A DNA stretch of 64,000 bases from Microbulbifer thermotolerans (GTDB taxonomy: Bacteria; Pseudomonadota; Gammaproteobacteria; Pseudomonadales; Cellvibrionaceae), in assembly GCF_900112305.1 (NCBI RefSeq), contig NZ_FOKT01000004.1:337209-401208 (forward strand), read 5' to 3'. Under the pieces are notes generated by a model. That model had not been told where the DNA came from. It searched no databases and saw only the letters and a program-made list of their open reading frames with translations. The translations under genes were made by a program, and so were the position numbers. This document shows positions 31,079 through 40,699 of this stretch, piece after piece (within the stretch, counting starts at the first letter, position 1; each line of letters starts with the position of its first letter).

Positions 31079-31106
31079 ATTCTATTCCACCTGTCATAAC
31101 TGTCAA
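31079..31106 (-). promoter_or_regulatory. Sigma-70 promoter of the candidate RNA upstream of cca
   Basis: On the minus strand, TTGACA (31106-31101, perfect -35) and TAGAAT (31084-31079, one or two bases off TATAAT) are separated by 16 bases. The predicted start is near 31072. Confidence 0.75.
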
Positions 31107-31335
31107 CTCTATCTTTCAGTATTTTTTGAGGGGGTTTCCGCGCCGTTCGTCAATAAAAATATAGGTGCCGAGTTTCGGGCTGGTTTTTTAGTTCTGAACA
31201 GCATAATTTATAAGATTGGCATGAAAAAACAGGATAATTTGATGTTGCGGGCTGCGATTATCCGCCGCCCGTCGCTCAGATGGACGTGGAAGGCATTTGC
31301 CCGTTACCGCGGGATGTTTGGGGGAAGACATAAAG

Positions 31336-31902
31336 ATGAATGAACTGCATGTACTCACTACCGGAGAGGCGGCCAAGTACTGTGGTGTGAACTTCCGCAC
31401 GGTGATTCGCTGGATAGAGCGGGGACAGCTAAAGGCGTACAAGTTGCCCGGTCGTGGTGACCACCGCATTTGCGTGGAAGACTTTGTCGGTTTTCTGCGC
31501 GATAACGCCATGCCGATACCCAGTGAGCTGGCCGCCGCCAGTCGCAAGGTGCTGCTGCTGACCGACAATCCCGAACTGACCGCCGCCGGTCGCCAGGCAC
31601 TGCAGGAAGCCGGCTGCGATGTGGAGGTGGCTGGCGACAGCTTTGTCGCCGGGGCCCTGATGGCCGGTAGCAAACCTGCGCTGATGGTAATCGATGCGTG
31701 CTTCGTGGGTGCCAAGGGGTTTCAGATTCTGGACCACCTGCGCTCCCGCAGTGAATACGCCAATGTGCGTGTATTGGTCATTGCGTCTGCTGAGGACCGG
31801 GACCAACAGCGCTGGCTCGACGCCGGTGCCGATGCCCTGGCCGATTATCCAGTGGCGCGCAGCGAACTGGCAGCTAAGGTGAAGTTGTTGCTCGACGTTT
31901 GA
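31336..31902 (+). CDS. Excisionase-type HTH fused to a degenerate response-regulator receiver
   Basis: The 188-residue protein has an N-terminal MerR/excisionase-like helix-turn-helix (1-55; LTTGEAAKYCGVNFRTVIRW) and a receiver-like domain (68-188). D120 may be the phosphoacceptor. The acidic pair is reduced to TDN (76-78), and the conserved Lys-Pro is Tyr-Pro (171-172), so normal phosphorylation is doubtful. It is probably a DNA-binding regulator with an altered switch. ATG 31336 is used; GGAAG lies about 10 bases upstream. It is divergent from the RNA at 30923-31072 and converges with ycgB. Confidence 0.82.
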   Translation: MNELHVLTTGEAAKYCGVNFRTVIRWIERGQLKAYKLPGRGDHRICVEDFVGFLRDNAMPIPSELAAASRKVLLLTDNPELTAAGRQALQEAGCDVEVAGDSFVAGALMAGSKPALMVIDACFVGAKGFQILDHLRSRSEYANVRVLVIASAEDRDQQRWLDAGADALADYPVARSELAAKVKLLLDV

Positions 31903-31936
31903 TTATCCAAGTCTGCCGATTTACGCATCATAGCTT

Positions 31937-33526
31937 TTAGATCGGTTTTGGAACGAGCATGGACTCCTCTTCGCTATCGGAACGGTCGCGGCCGATCTCC
32001 GGGCAGTGGTAGCTGGCGGTAATCTCATCGCCGTTGAGGCTGTGCAGGTGTACGTCGAACCCCCACAGGCGATGCAGGTGTTTGAGCACTTCGCCAGTGT
32101 CCTTGCCCAGAGGCCTGCGCCAGTGCTGGGTGTGGTGCAGGGTCAGTGAGCGGTCGCCGCGGGTATCCACCGAATAGACCTGGATATTTGGCTCGCGATT
32201 TCCCAGGTTGTACTGACCTGCCAGGGTGGCGCGCAGTTCGCGGTAGCCATCTTCGTCGTGTATGGCGCTGACCAGGATTTCGCTTTCCCGGTCGTCGTCG
32301 GTGATACTAAAGAGCTTCAGATCACGCATAACCTTTGGCGACAGGAACTGCAGAATAAAGCTTTCGTCCTTGAAGTCGCGCATGGCGAACTGAAGCGTCT
32401 CCTTCCAATTGCTCCCGGCGATATCCGGAAACCACTGGCGGTCCTCTTCGGTCGGGTTTTCACAGATGCGTCGCAGATCGCTGAATATGGCAAAGCCGAG
32501 GGTGTAGGGGTTGATGCCGTTGTAATAGGGGCTGTCGAAAGGCGGCTGATAGATCACATTGGTATGGCTTTGCAGAAACTCCATCATGAAGCCGTCTGTT
32601 ACCCGTCCCCGGCGGTACAGCTCTGACAGCAGGGTGTAGTGCCAGAAGGTGGCCCAGCCTTCGTTCATTACCTGGGTTTGACGCTGTGGGTAAAAATATT
32701 GCGCCAGCTTGCGCACGATGCGCACCAGTTCGCGTTGCCAGTTTTCTAAAAGCGGTGCATTTTTTTCAATAAAATACAGGATATTTTCCTGTGGCTCTTC
32801 GGGAAAGCGCTGTTCCTCGCTTTCCTCTTCACCGGTGCCAGATTTTGGAATCGTCCGCCACAAATCGTTCAGTTGGCGTTGGCGGTATTCCTCCCGCTCT
32901 TTTTGTCTCCGTTCTTCCTCCACCGCTGAAATGGGATAGGGCCGCTTGTAGCGGTCCACTCCGTAATTCATTAAGGCGTGGCAGGAATCGAGAACGGCCT
33001 CGACTTCATCCAGACCATAGCGCTCCTCGCAGCTGGCGATGTAATTCTTGGCGAAAATCAAGTAATCGATGATGCTGCTGGCATCCGTCCAGCTGCGGAA
33101 AAGGTAGTTGTTTTTAAAGAAAGAATTGTGTCCGTAGCAGGCGTGAGCGATCACCAACGCTTGCATGGTCATGGTGTTTTCTTCCATGAGATAGGCGATA
33201 CAGGGATTGGAGTTGATCACTATCTCATAGGCCAGCCCCATCAGGCCGCGCTGGTAGTTGTTTTCGATGTTGATGAACTGTTTGCCGAAAGACCAGTGGT
33301 GATAGCCCACGGGCATGCCCACCGATGAGTAGGCGTCCATCATCTGTTCGGAGCTGATGACTTCGATTTGATTGGGGTAGGTGTCCAAGCCGAATTCATC
33401 GGCCAGCTCAGCGATGGCCCGGTCGTACTTTTGAATCAGTTCGAAGGTCCACTCGGATGTAGTGGATATGGGGCCGCTGGAGTCTGACTCGGACGCATCC
33501 GCGCCGGTGGTGTAGGTATCGAGCAT
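31937..33526 (-). CDS. ycgB: SpoVR family protein (YcgB-like)
   Basis: The 529-residue protein matches the SpoVR/YcgB family: WTFELIQKYDRAIAELADEF, YHHWSFGK, ALVIAHACYGHNSFF and NEGWATFWHY. The family is tied to spore cortex in Bacillus and to stationary-phase stress in gammaproteobacteria; its biochemical role is unknown. ATG 33526 overlaps the yeaH stop by one base (TGATG). It completes the yeaG-yeaH-ycgB stress operon. Confidence 0.93.
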   Translation of the reverse strand: MLDTYTTGADASESDSSGPISTTSEWTFELIQKYDRAIAELADEFGLDTYPNQIEVISSEQMMDAYSSVGMPVGYHHWSFGKQFINIENNYQRGLMGLAYEIVINSNPCIAYLMEENTMTMQALVIAHACYGHNSFFKNNYLFRSWTDASSIIDYLIFAKNYIASCEERYGLDEVEAVLDSCHALMNYGVDRYKRPYPISAVEEERRQKEREEYRQRQLNDLWRTIPKSGTGEEESEEQRFPEEPQENILYFIEKNAPLLENWQRELVRIVRKLAQYFYPQRQTQVMNEGWATFWHYTLLSELYRRGRVTDGFMMEFLQSHTNVIYQPPFDSPYYNGINPYTLGFAIFSDLRRICENPTEEDRQWFPDIAGSNWKETLQFAMRDFKDESFILQFLSPKVMRDLKLFSITDDDRESEILVSAIHDEDGYRELRATLAGQYNLGNREPNIQVYSVDTRGDRSLTLHHTQHWRRPLGKDTGEVLKHLHRLWGFDVHLHSLNGDEITASYHCPEIGRDRSDSEEESMLVPKPI

Positions 33527-34806
33527 CAGGCGGGCACCTTCTGGCTGAACAACTGGCGGAAGACTGGATAGATGTCTGAGACGTCGACAATCTGTTCCAT
33601 GGCGAAGTGGTTCGGGAAAAGCTCGCGTACGCGCTCGTATTCTTCCCAAAGTGCCTGGTGATCCCGGGGCGTGATCTCCACATAAGAGTAGTACTGCACG
33701 TAGGGCATAATGTCGTCGATCAGAATTTTGTGGCAGGTGCTGGAATCATCGTTCCAATTGTCTCCATCGGACGCCTGGGCGCCGTAAATATTCCACTCGC
33801 TGGCGGGGTAGCGCTCCCGCATGATGCGGCGCATTAGTTTCAGAGCGCTGGAAACAATGGTGCCGCCGGTTTCGCGGGAATAGAAAAACTCTTCTTCGTC
33901 TACTTCCTTGGCACTGGTGTGGTGGCGGATAAATACCACCTCGGTGTACTCGTAGCTGCGCCGCAGGAACAGGTACAAGAGCAGGAAAAAGCGCTTCGCC
34001 ATATCTTTGGTGGCCTGATTCATGGACCCGGAGACATCCATCAGGCAAAACATCACGGCGCGGGACCGAGGGCGGGGCTGTCGCACCAGGAGGTTGTATT
34101 TGAGGTCGAAATCATCGAGATAGGGTACGCGGTCGATGCGGCGGCGCAGCTCTTCAATCTTTCCGCGCAGCTGTTCGAGTTTGCGCTGATCGCGCAGGGC
34201 CGGGTCTTTGGCTTCCTCTTGCGCCAGCTCGATTTCCAGCTCGCGGAGATTGCGCCGTTTACTACTGGTCAGTGCGATGCGTCGTGCATTAGCGGCGCGC
34301 AGGGAGCGGACCACATTGAGGCGGCCGGGCGTGCCCTCGTTACTGATGCCTGCGCGCACAACCTGAAAAGCGTCATTACCTGTCAGGCGGCGCTTAATCA
34401 TATTCGGCAGTTGCAATCCCTCGAACATAAAGTCCAGAAATTCTTCCTGGGAAATCTGGAAAACGAAATCATCCATGCCCTCGCCGCTGTCGCTGGCGTT
34501 GCCGCCGCCACCGCCGCCACCTTCCTGCTGCCCCTGCCGGGGGACGCGATCGCCGGCGACAAACTCTTTATTGCCGGGCAACACCCGCTCTACACGTCCG
34601 CCGGGACCGTGGGAGAAGACGGGTTCTCTGATATCCCGGGTGGGGATGCTGATGCGCTCGCCCTTTTCCATATCGGTAATGGAGCGGCTGTTCATCGCCT
34701 CTCCGACAGCCTTTTTGATATGGGCTTTATAGCGGCGCAAAAAGCGCTGGCGGTTGACCGTGCTTTTCTTTTTGCCGTTCAGCCGGCGGTCGATGATATA
34801 GCTCAT
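33526..34806 (-). CDS. yeaH: DUF444 family protein YeaH
   Basis: The 426-residue protein starts [15 protein letters not shown] and has a VWA-like C-terminal part ([24 protein letters not shown]-like DxSxS). A glycine-rich run (GGGGGGGN) lies near residue 95. It is the usual partner of the PrkA kinase YeaG. Its role is unknown, probably as a YeaG partner or substrate in starvation response. ATG 34806 matches relatives. Confidence 0.92.
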   Translation of the reverse strand: MSYIIDRRLNGKKKSTVNRQRFLRRYKAHIKKAVGEAMNSRSITDMEKGERISIPTRDIREPVFSHGPGGRVERVLPGNKEFVAGDRVPRQGQQEGGGGGGGNASDSGEGMDDFVFQISQEEFLDFMFEGLQLPNMIKRRLTGNDAFQVVRAGISNEGTPGRLNVVRSLRAANARRIALTSSKRRNLRELEIELAQEEAKDPALRDQRKLEQLRGKIEELRRRIDRVPYLDDFDLKYNLLVRQPRPRSRAVMFCLMDVSGSMNQATKDMAKRFFLLLYLFLRRSYEYTEVVFIRHHTSAKEVDEEEFFYSRETGGTIVSSALKLMRRIMRERYPASEWNIYGAQASDGDNWNDDSSTCHKILIDDIMPYVQYYSYVEITPRDHQALWEEYERVRELFPNHFAMEQIVDVSDIYPVFRQLFSQKVPA

Positions 34807-34891
34807 ATTACTGCCTCTGCGTCGAACCATACCCAACTGCGGATCTTGCACTCAGCAACCGGATACCATTCGCCCTTGACCGCTCCAATTG

Positions 34892-36814
34892 CTACTGCGA
34901 TTTGCGCACACGCAGATACCATTCCGAAAGCAGTCTGACCTGCTTCTCTGTGTAGCCCCGCTCCACCATGCGCGCGACAAAGTCCGCGTGTTTTTTCTTG
35001 TCATCCGCCGATGCCTTGGTGTTGAAGGAAATTACCGGCAGCAGATCCTCGGTGTTGGAGAACATCTTTTTCTCGATTACTGCGCGCAGTTTTTCGTAGG
35101 AACGCCAGTCGGGATTTTTTCCCTGGTTGTTGGCGCGAGCGCGCAGCACGAAATTGACGATTTCGTTGCGGAAGTCCTTCGGGTTGGAGATGCCGGCGGG
35201 TTTTTCAGTTTTTTCCAGTTCCTCATTCAAGGCGCCGCGGTCGAGGATTTCCCCTGTCTCCGGGTCCCGATATTCCTGGTCTTGTATCCAGAAATCTGCG
35301 TAGGTGACATAGCGGTCAAACAGGTTCTGACCGTACTCGGCGTAAGATTCAAGGTATGCGGTTTGTATCTCCTTGCCGATAAACTCCACATAGCGTGGCG
35401 CCAGATATTCCTTGATAAAGCCGAGATAGGTTTCCTGTACTTCCGGAGGAAACTGCTCCTGTTCAATCTGCTGTTCCAGCACATAAAGGAGGTGTACCGG
35501 GTTGGCGGCAACTTCGGTGGGATCGAAGTTAAACACCTTGGAGAGTATCTTGAACGCAAAGCGGGTGGAAAGGCCGGTCATGCCCTCGTCGACACCGGCA
35601 TTGTCCCGATATTCCTGGATGGTTTTTGCCTTCGGATCTGTATCTTTGAGATTTTCACCATCATAGACCCGCATCTTTGAATAAATGCTGGAATTTTCGG
35701 GGTTCTTGATGCGGGACAGCACGGAGAACTGCGCCAGCATGCGCAGGGTGTCCGGTGCGCAAGGTGCATTGGCCAGAGAACTGTTTTCCAGCAGTTTGCC
35801 GTAAATCTTGATCTCCTCCTGTACGCGCACGCAGTAGGGGACTTTGACGATATAGATACGGTCCAGGAAGGCTTCGTTGTTGCGGTTGTTGCGGAAGGAC
35901 TGCCATTCGGATTCGTTGGAGTGCGCCAGTATGGTGCCGTTGAAGGGGATGGAGCCCAGCCCTTCCGTGCTGTTGTAGTTGCCTTCCTGAGTGGCAGTGA
36001 GCAACGGATGCAGTACCTTGATGGGCGCCTTGAACATCTCCACGAACTCCATCAATCCCTGATTGGCGCGGCACAGGCTGCCGGAAAAGCTGTAGGCATC
36101 CGGATCATTTTGGGGGAAATCTTCCAGTTTTCGAATATCTACCTTGCCCACCAGTGAGGAAATATCCTGGTTGTTTTCGTCCCCCGGTTCCGTTTTGGCG
36201 ATAGCGATCTGGTCGAGAATGGAAGGGTAGATCTTCACGACGCGGAACTTGCTGATGTCGCCCTTGAATTCATGCAGGCGTTTCATCGCCCAGGGCGACA
36301 TAATGGTATTTACGTAACGGCGGGGAATCCCGTAATCCTCTTCCAGGATCTGTCCGTCTTCGCTGGGGGAGAAGAGGCTCAGTGGCGACTCAAACACCGG
36401 TGAGCCTTTGATGGCGTAGATGGGAACTTTCTCCATCAGTGCCTTCAACCGTTCCGCCAGAGAAGACTTGCCACCGCCCACCGGGCCCAGCAAGTAGAGG
36501 ATTTGTTTCTTTTCTTCCAGTCCCTGAGCGGCGTGGCGGAAGAAGGAAACGATCTGTTCTATGGCTTCTTCCATGCCGTAGAACTCATCGAAGGCTTTGT
36601 AGCGCTTGATTACTTTGTTGGAGAAAATCCGTGACAGGCGGGGGTCGCGGGAGGTGTCCACCAGCTCCGCCTCGCCGATAGCCATCAGCATGCGTTCGGC
36701 GGGGGACGCATAGGCGCTGCGGTCATTTTTGCACAGTTCCAGGTATTCCTGAATGCTGAGTTCTTCATCCTGGATGGACTCGTATCTCTCCAGGTAGTGA
36801 TTGAATATCGTCAT
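34892..36814 (-). CDS. yeaG: PrkA family serine protein kinase YeaG
   Basis: The 640-residue protein has an AAA+ N-terminal part with Walker A LLGPVGGGKSSLAERLK near 107-123 and the PrkA C-terminal kinase region. In E. coli YeaG acts in nitrogen starvation and persistence and is sigma-S dependent. ATG 36814 follows GGGAG at good spacing. It heads the three-gene operon; an 85-base gap separates it from yeaH. Confidence 0.95.
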   Translation of the reverse strand: MTIFNHYLERYESIQDEELSIQEYLELCKNDRSAYASPAERMLMAIGEAELVDTSRDPRLSRIFSNKVIKRYKAFDEFYGMEEAIEQIVSFFRHAAQGLEEKKQILYLLGPVGGGKSSLAERLKALMEKVPIYAIKGSPVFESPLSLFSPSEDGQILEEDYGIPRRYVNTIMSPWAMKRLHEFKGDISKFRVVKIYPSILDQIAIAKTEPGDENNQDISSLVGKVDIRKLEDFPQNDPDAYSFSGSLCRANQGLMEFVEMFKAPIKVLHPLLTATQEGNYNSTEGLGSIPFNGTILAHSNESEWQSFRNNRNNEAFLDRIYIVKVPYCVRVQEEIKIYGKLLENSSLANAPCAPDTLRMLAQFSVLSRIKNPENSSIYSKMRVYDGENLKDTDPKAKTIQEYRDNAGVDEGMTGLSTRFAFKILSKVFNFDPTEVAANPVHLLYVLEQQIEQEQFPPEVQETYLGFIKEYLAPRYVEFIGKEIQTAYLESYAEYGQNLFDRYVTYADFWIQDQEYRDPETGEILDRGALNEELEKTEKPAGISNPKDFRNEIVNFVLRARANNQGKNPDWRSYEKLRAVIEKKMFSNTEDLLPVISFNTKASADDKKKHADFVARMVERGYTEKQVRLLSEWYLRVRKSQ

Positions 36815-37157
36815 GATGTACAACTCCCTGTAGCGTGTCGGACAGCATTCGGCGTATTGCCAGCCGCAGTGGACAAGCACATTGCATACTGCGTCAATGG
36901 ATTGTCGGGCTGGCGAGCTGGGGCGGGCGCCCGCTCCTCAGGCTGCGCGAATGCTGGAAGGCGCTTGGCGCGAAACACTATCTTTATGGTGGCAGTCATA
37001 TCGCTCTGCCGTGCGAGAGCAATGACAAATTGGTGCTCCCGCTTTTCCAGCATAGTTCGCGGCGGCGAAGCGGCGCCAAAATGGGTTGAATTGAGCGGCA
37101 GTTTTAGGCTCTACTAGGCGGCCTCTTGAGAATTCAAAGTGATTAAAGGAAGTTGCT
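36815..37157. other. Divergent promoter region yeaG / galE
   Basis: No gene is supported. It must hold promoters for yeaG and galE. I see no clear operator; the galE ribosome site AAGGAAG is at the right end. Confidence 0.4.
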
Positions 37158-38186
37158 ATGGCGATCCTGGTTACTGGTGGGGCCGGTTACATTGGCAGTC
37201 ACACATGTATCGAATTGCTTACTGCTGGCTGGGAACCAGTGGTGGTGGACAACCTGGTAAACAGCAGTAGCGAATCTCTGCACCGGGTAGAGATGATTAC
37301 CGGACGCCAAGTGCCCTTTCATCAGCTGGATATTGCCGATGCCGATGGACTGCGGTCAGTATTTTCCCGCTACGACATTGATGCTGTCGTGCATTTCGCC
37401 GGCCTTAAGGCCGTGGGCGAATCCGTGGCGCAGCCACTGCGTTATTACCAAAACAATGTCAGCGGTACTTTGACGCTGTGCCAAGTGATGGAGGAGTTTG
37501 GTGTCCGGCAGCTGATATTCAGTTCCTCCGCTACCGTTTACGGCGATCCCGCCAGCGTCCCTATCCGAGAAGACTTCCCCACTGGCGCTACCAATCCCTA
37601 CGGGGCGAGCAAACTGATGGTGGAAGACGTACTGCGCGATCTCTGTGCCGCACCGGATAGTGGCTGGAAAGTCAGCTTGCTGCGTTACTTCAACCCCATT
37701 GGCGCCCACGAAAGCGGCACCATTGGTGAAGACCCGCGCGGCATTCCCAACAACCTGTTGCCCTATGTGGCCCAAGTGGCGGTGGGGCGGCTGCCGCAGC
37801 TGCAGGTGTTTGGCGATGACTACGATACCCCGGATGGCACCGGCGTGCGCGACTATATCCACGTGGTGGACCTGGCCCGCGGGCACCTGGCAGCGTTGGA
37901 AAAACTGCGCCTGAGTGAAACGCCAGCGGGCTGCTACACCTATAACCTGGGCACCGGTCGTGGCAGCTCCGTATTGGAAATCGTGCGCGCCTTCGAGCAG
38001 GCTTGTGGTCGAGAAATCCCCTACAAAATAGCCCCGCGCCGCCCTGGAGATATCGCAGAATGCTATGCCGACCCGTCTCTGGCGGAAAAGGAATTGGGCT
38101 GGAAAGCGGAGTATGACCTGCAGCGAATGGTGGAGGATACCTGGCGCTGGCAGTCTAAAAACCCGAATGGTTATTCCGCGGAATAA
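37158..38186 (+). CDS. galE: UDP-glucose 4-epimerase GalE
   Basis: The 342-residue protein has the Rossmann motif [11 protein letters not shown], catalytic Ser in SSSATVYG, YxxxK as YGASKLMVE, and NPIGAHESG. It interconverts UDP-glucose and UDP-galactose for galactose use and for cell-surface sugars. An AAGGAAG site precedes ATG 37158. No other gal genes adjoin; the DNA to the right becomes AT-rich and fragmentary. Confidence 0.96.
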   Translation: MAILVTGGAGYIGSHTCIELLTAGWEPVVVDNLVNSSSESLHRVEMITGRQVPFHQLDIADADGLRSVFSRYDIDAVVHFAGLKAVGESVAQPLRYYQNNVSGTLTLCQVMEEFGVRQLIFSSSATVYGDPASVPIREDFPTGATNPYGASKLMVEDVLRDLCAAPDSGWKVSLLRYFNPIGAHESGTIGEDPRGIPNNLLPYVAQVAVGRLPQLQVFGDDYDTPDGTGVRDYIHVVDLARGHLAALEKLRLSETPAGCYTYNLGTGRGSSVLEIVRAFEQACGREIPYKIAPRRPGDIAECYADPSLAEKELGWKAEYDLQRMVEDTWRWQSKNPNGYSAE

Positions 38187-38475
38187 AAGCAGATATCCCT
38201 CGCCTCTGATTAATATGTGTTCCACGCAGCGTTCAGGAACAGGAAAGAATATTTCCAGAAACTGATATATCAGTCGTATTAATCAGAGATCTCTCTCCTG
38301 AAAAGTTCCCCAGTTTTTCTAATCAATATACTTTCCTCAGCCGTTATCAGCGTCCGCCTCAGGAATGCTCGTCCGCATTTTTAAAGTGAAAAATGGTGGT
38401 TTGATCAGAGCATTTGTTTGTCTTTTATAAATTCGAATTACTGTTCGGTTTGTGTAATGGCGTGTAATAGATTGC
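38187..38475. other. Intergenic region after galE, start of AT-rich island
   Basis: I see no gene, clear terminator or repeat here. Base composition drops to AT-rich along this stretch and stays so to about 41.1 kb. Confidence 0.4.
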
Positions 38476-38718
38476 ATGTTGAATGAAGTGACTAGACGTT
38501 GTAAAAAATGTCTAAATGAAGACCGCATTCTTGCCGATGGTAGGCACCTTGAAAGCCTGTTGTTGAGAGAATATGAAAGTCAGCGACAATTGCTTACAGC
38601 GCAATTAGAGCGAAGTGAAAATATTTATCGACAGCAACAGCAGAATATCGAGCAGTGTATAGCCTCCACAGAAAAAGATTTGGCGCTGCTCGAGCAACAA
38701 ATAAACACCCAAATTTAA
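38476..38718 (+). CDS. Small coiled-coil protein, unknown
   Basis: The 80-residue protein has an N-terminal CKKC pair (Cys 9 and 12) and a long charged helix rich in Gln, Glu and Leu (EYESQRQLLTAQLERSENIY onward), a likely coiled coil. No ribosome binding site or homologue is evident. It lies in the AT-rich island beside another tiny frame. It could be a fragment of a larger lost gene. Confidence 0.45.
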   Translation: MLNEVTRRCKKCLNEDRILADGRHLESLLLREYESQRQLLTAQLERSENIYRQQQQNIEQCIASTEKDLALLEQQINTQI

Positions 38719-38745
38719 ATTTTACATGGTAAATAGTGGGCAAAT

Positions 38746-38901
38746 ATGAGTGAAATCTCTTACCATAAATTTTTTTTGCTTCTTGTCGTTGTTCTTTCAG
38801 TTTTAATGCAATTTATTGAAAATATTTTTATAAAAATTATTATTTTATCTGCTATTGTTCTTTTCGGTGTTTTCGGCATTGTTATTTATAGGAATCGATG
38901 A
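38746..38901 (+). CDS. Tiny hydrophobic membrane protein, unknown
   Basis: The 51-codon frame encodes a polar start (MSEISYHK) then two hydrophobic stretches (FFLLLVVVLSVLMQF and IIILSAIVLFGVFGIVIY), ending in basic RNR, a pattern of a two-helix membrane peptide. It follows the coiled-coil gene by 27 bases on the same strand. Toxin-like or cargo peptide are possibilities only. Confidence 0.45.
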   Translation: MSEISYHKFFLLLVVVLSVLMQFIENIFIKIIILSAIVLFGVFGIVIYRNR

Positions 38902-39003
38902 TTATTTATCAAATTTGCGTATAGAGGGACCATTGAAATTAAGCCTTTTTTAAGAGTCTAGAGTTTAGGAAGGGGTTCAAAATTTTATGTCAGACAAGTA
39001 GTC

Positions 39004-39505
39004 TCATAGAATGATGTATTTCTCGAGGCGTTCCGCAAAGTGGATCGCCAGCTGTGACAGTGTCAGATTCCAATTCTGGATTGGGTGCGTCCAGCGCTCG
39101 GAGGCTTTCAGTATACCGACGTAGAGCAGCCTGAATAAGCTGTTCCCATTGGCGAAGCCACCCTTGGTTTTGGTCAGTTTTCGAAACTGCCTATGTGCGG
39201 CTTCGACGGCGTTGGTGGTGTAAATCGGTTTGCGTATGTATTCCGGATATTTGAAGTAGGCCGATAGTGTGGGCCACTTGCTGCGCCAGGATTTGATCAC
39301 CATCGGCTATTTGTCGCCCCACTTAGCTTCCAGCTCGTCCAGTGCGCTCTCAGCAGCATTGAGTGTTGCCGCCTTGTAGACACATTTGAGATCCGCCATA
39401 AAAGTCTTCTGGTTCTTCGAAGACACGTACTTTATCGAATTGCGGATCTGGTGGATCACGCAGTGCCTTGATGGCGGCTTCCATATCGAAGGTAGGTTTG
39501 CTCAT
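39004..39505 (-). pseudogene. IS256-family transposase remnant
   Basis: From ATG 39505 the start MSKPTFDMEAAIKAL matches IS256-type transposases. A large internal deletion with frame change then joins it, near 39460, to the C-terminal part (VIHQIRNSIKYVSSK). An in-frame TAG at 39307-39309 follows, and then the typical tail (YIRKPIYTTNAVEAAHRQFR, SLFRLLYVGI). The catalytic core is mostly gone, so it is inactive. Confidence 0.88.
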
Positions 39506-39619
39506 GGGGCATCTCTTTTTTGCTAATGGTAAAGAAATGACACGGAATTCTGAGCACTACATAGCTTAACGGGGTTGCCGTTTTTGCTTGATCATGCTAA
39601 GAGAGAGGTTTAATAGTAA

Positions 39620-40381
39620 GTGAGAATTATTTTGTACAGATTTGTAGGGCTAATAATAAACACTATTTTCCCTGGGATATCTGGAATTATTGTGGGTAGT
39701 CCGTTAGTGGCTTTATTGACACCCATATGCATTATTTGTGCAATATTTTTTGGGGCTTTCTTATGGGCTAAGTCTCCTTTTTATTTTTATGCTTCTTTTT
39801 TTATTGTGTTGATGTCGTACGCCATTTCGTCGTTAATTCTGTTTAAGATTAAGGAGGAGGTTAATCTAAAAAAAATATTATATTTATCTTTATATGCTTT
39901 CTTCTATTGTTTGCTTTTTTCCGTGAATCCTCCTCCATTCTATATAAGTGTGTTAAATGGAAGTTCATCGTATCCAAATTTGATCGATGGAGAAATTACG
40001 CTTGATGTTGGTGAAGGGTATGAAATTATTAGAGGGGATTTTGTGACTTTCAAATTTCCTGGAGGTGCATCTGCTTACTCAAAGCGAGTTATAGGATTGC
40101 CAGGAGAAAAAATATTTATTGAAAATGGAGTTGTTTATATAAATGATGTTCCTCTTGAAGAGAAATATAAAAATTATGATGGTACATGTTCTAAAAGCCA
40201 GCAATTAGGTCCAATTACGGTTCCGGATGATAGCTATTTTGTTCTGGGGGATAATAGATGTGGTTCTATAGATTCTCGTCATTATCATTATCCTTTTATT
40301 CAAAAAAATCAAATTTTGGGGAAGAAATTATATTTTATATGGTCTAAAGATATTTTTAAGCTAGGTAAGTATGTGCAGTGA
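39620..40381 (+). CDS. Polytopic signal peptidase I-like protease (S26)
   Basis: The 253-residue protein has about four N-terminal transmembrane segments (1-105), then an S26 domain. Candidate nucleophile S116 lies in GSSSYPNL, where normal enzymes have SMxPTL. K155 in YSKRVIGLPGE is the general base, and LGDNRCGSIDSR (209-220) is the third signature. LepB usually has two membrane helices, so this is divergent. The start is GTG 39620. The gene is markedly AT-rich and lies among IS remnants, so transfer is likely. Its substrate is unknown. Confidence 0.8.
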   Translation: MRIILYRFVGLIINTIFPGISGIIVGSPLVALLTPICIICAIFFGAFLWAKSPFYFYASFFIVLMSYAISSLILFKIKEEVNLKKILYLSLYAFFYCLLFSVNPPPFYISVLNGSSSYPNLIDGEITLDVGEGYEIIRGDFVTFKFPGGASAYSKRVIGLPGEKIFIENGVVYINDVPLEEKYKNYDGTCSKSQQLGPITVPDDSYFVLGDNRCGSIDSRHYHYPFIQKNQILGKKLYFIWSKDIFKLGKYVQ

Positions 40382-40495
40382 ATGCGATTCTTTTTATTAT
40401 TTTTTAATACATTTTTTAGTGATATTCATCACCAATATGTAGAGTAAAAAAGTGTTCTTCGTAGAAGAGTGTACATCTATAGCATAAACAGACAG

Positions 40496-40654
40496 GCTGG
40501 GGACAGAACTTCAGCGACACTCTACAGCTTGATTGAAACCGCCAAACTATACGGGCACGAGCCGTACCGATATCTCAGGCAGGTGTTTACAGAACTGCCC
40601 AAGGCGCAGAGCGTGGAAGAGATAGAGCAGCTGCTGCCGTGGAATCTTGTCTGA
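40496..40654 (+). pseudogene. IS66 transposase (TnpC) C-terminal fragment
   Basis: The frame reads LYSLIETAKLYGHEPYRYL and ends EIEQLLPWNLV before TGA 40652-40654. This is the IS66 C-terminal domain. All upstream catalytic parts are missing. Confidence 0.82.
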
Positions 40655-40699
40655 ACATAAGATGAGTAATGGCAATGGGGTGGTAGATTTACCGCTTAC
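40496..40699 (+). mobile_element. IS66-family right-end remnant with TnpC tail
   Basis: This fragment holds only the last 50-odd codons of TnpC and a right end finishing ACCGCTTAC (40691-40699). That is the reverse complement of the GTAAGCG start typical of IS66 inverted repeats. Confidence 0.75.
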
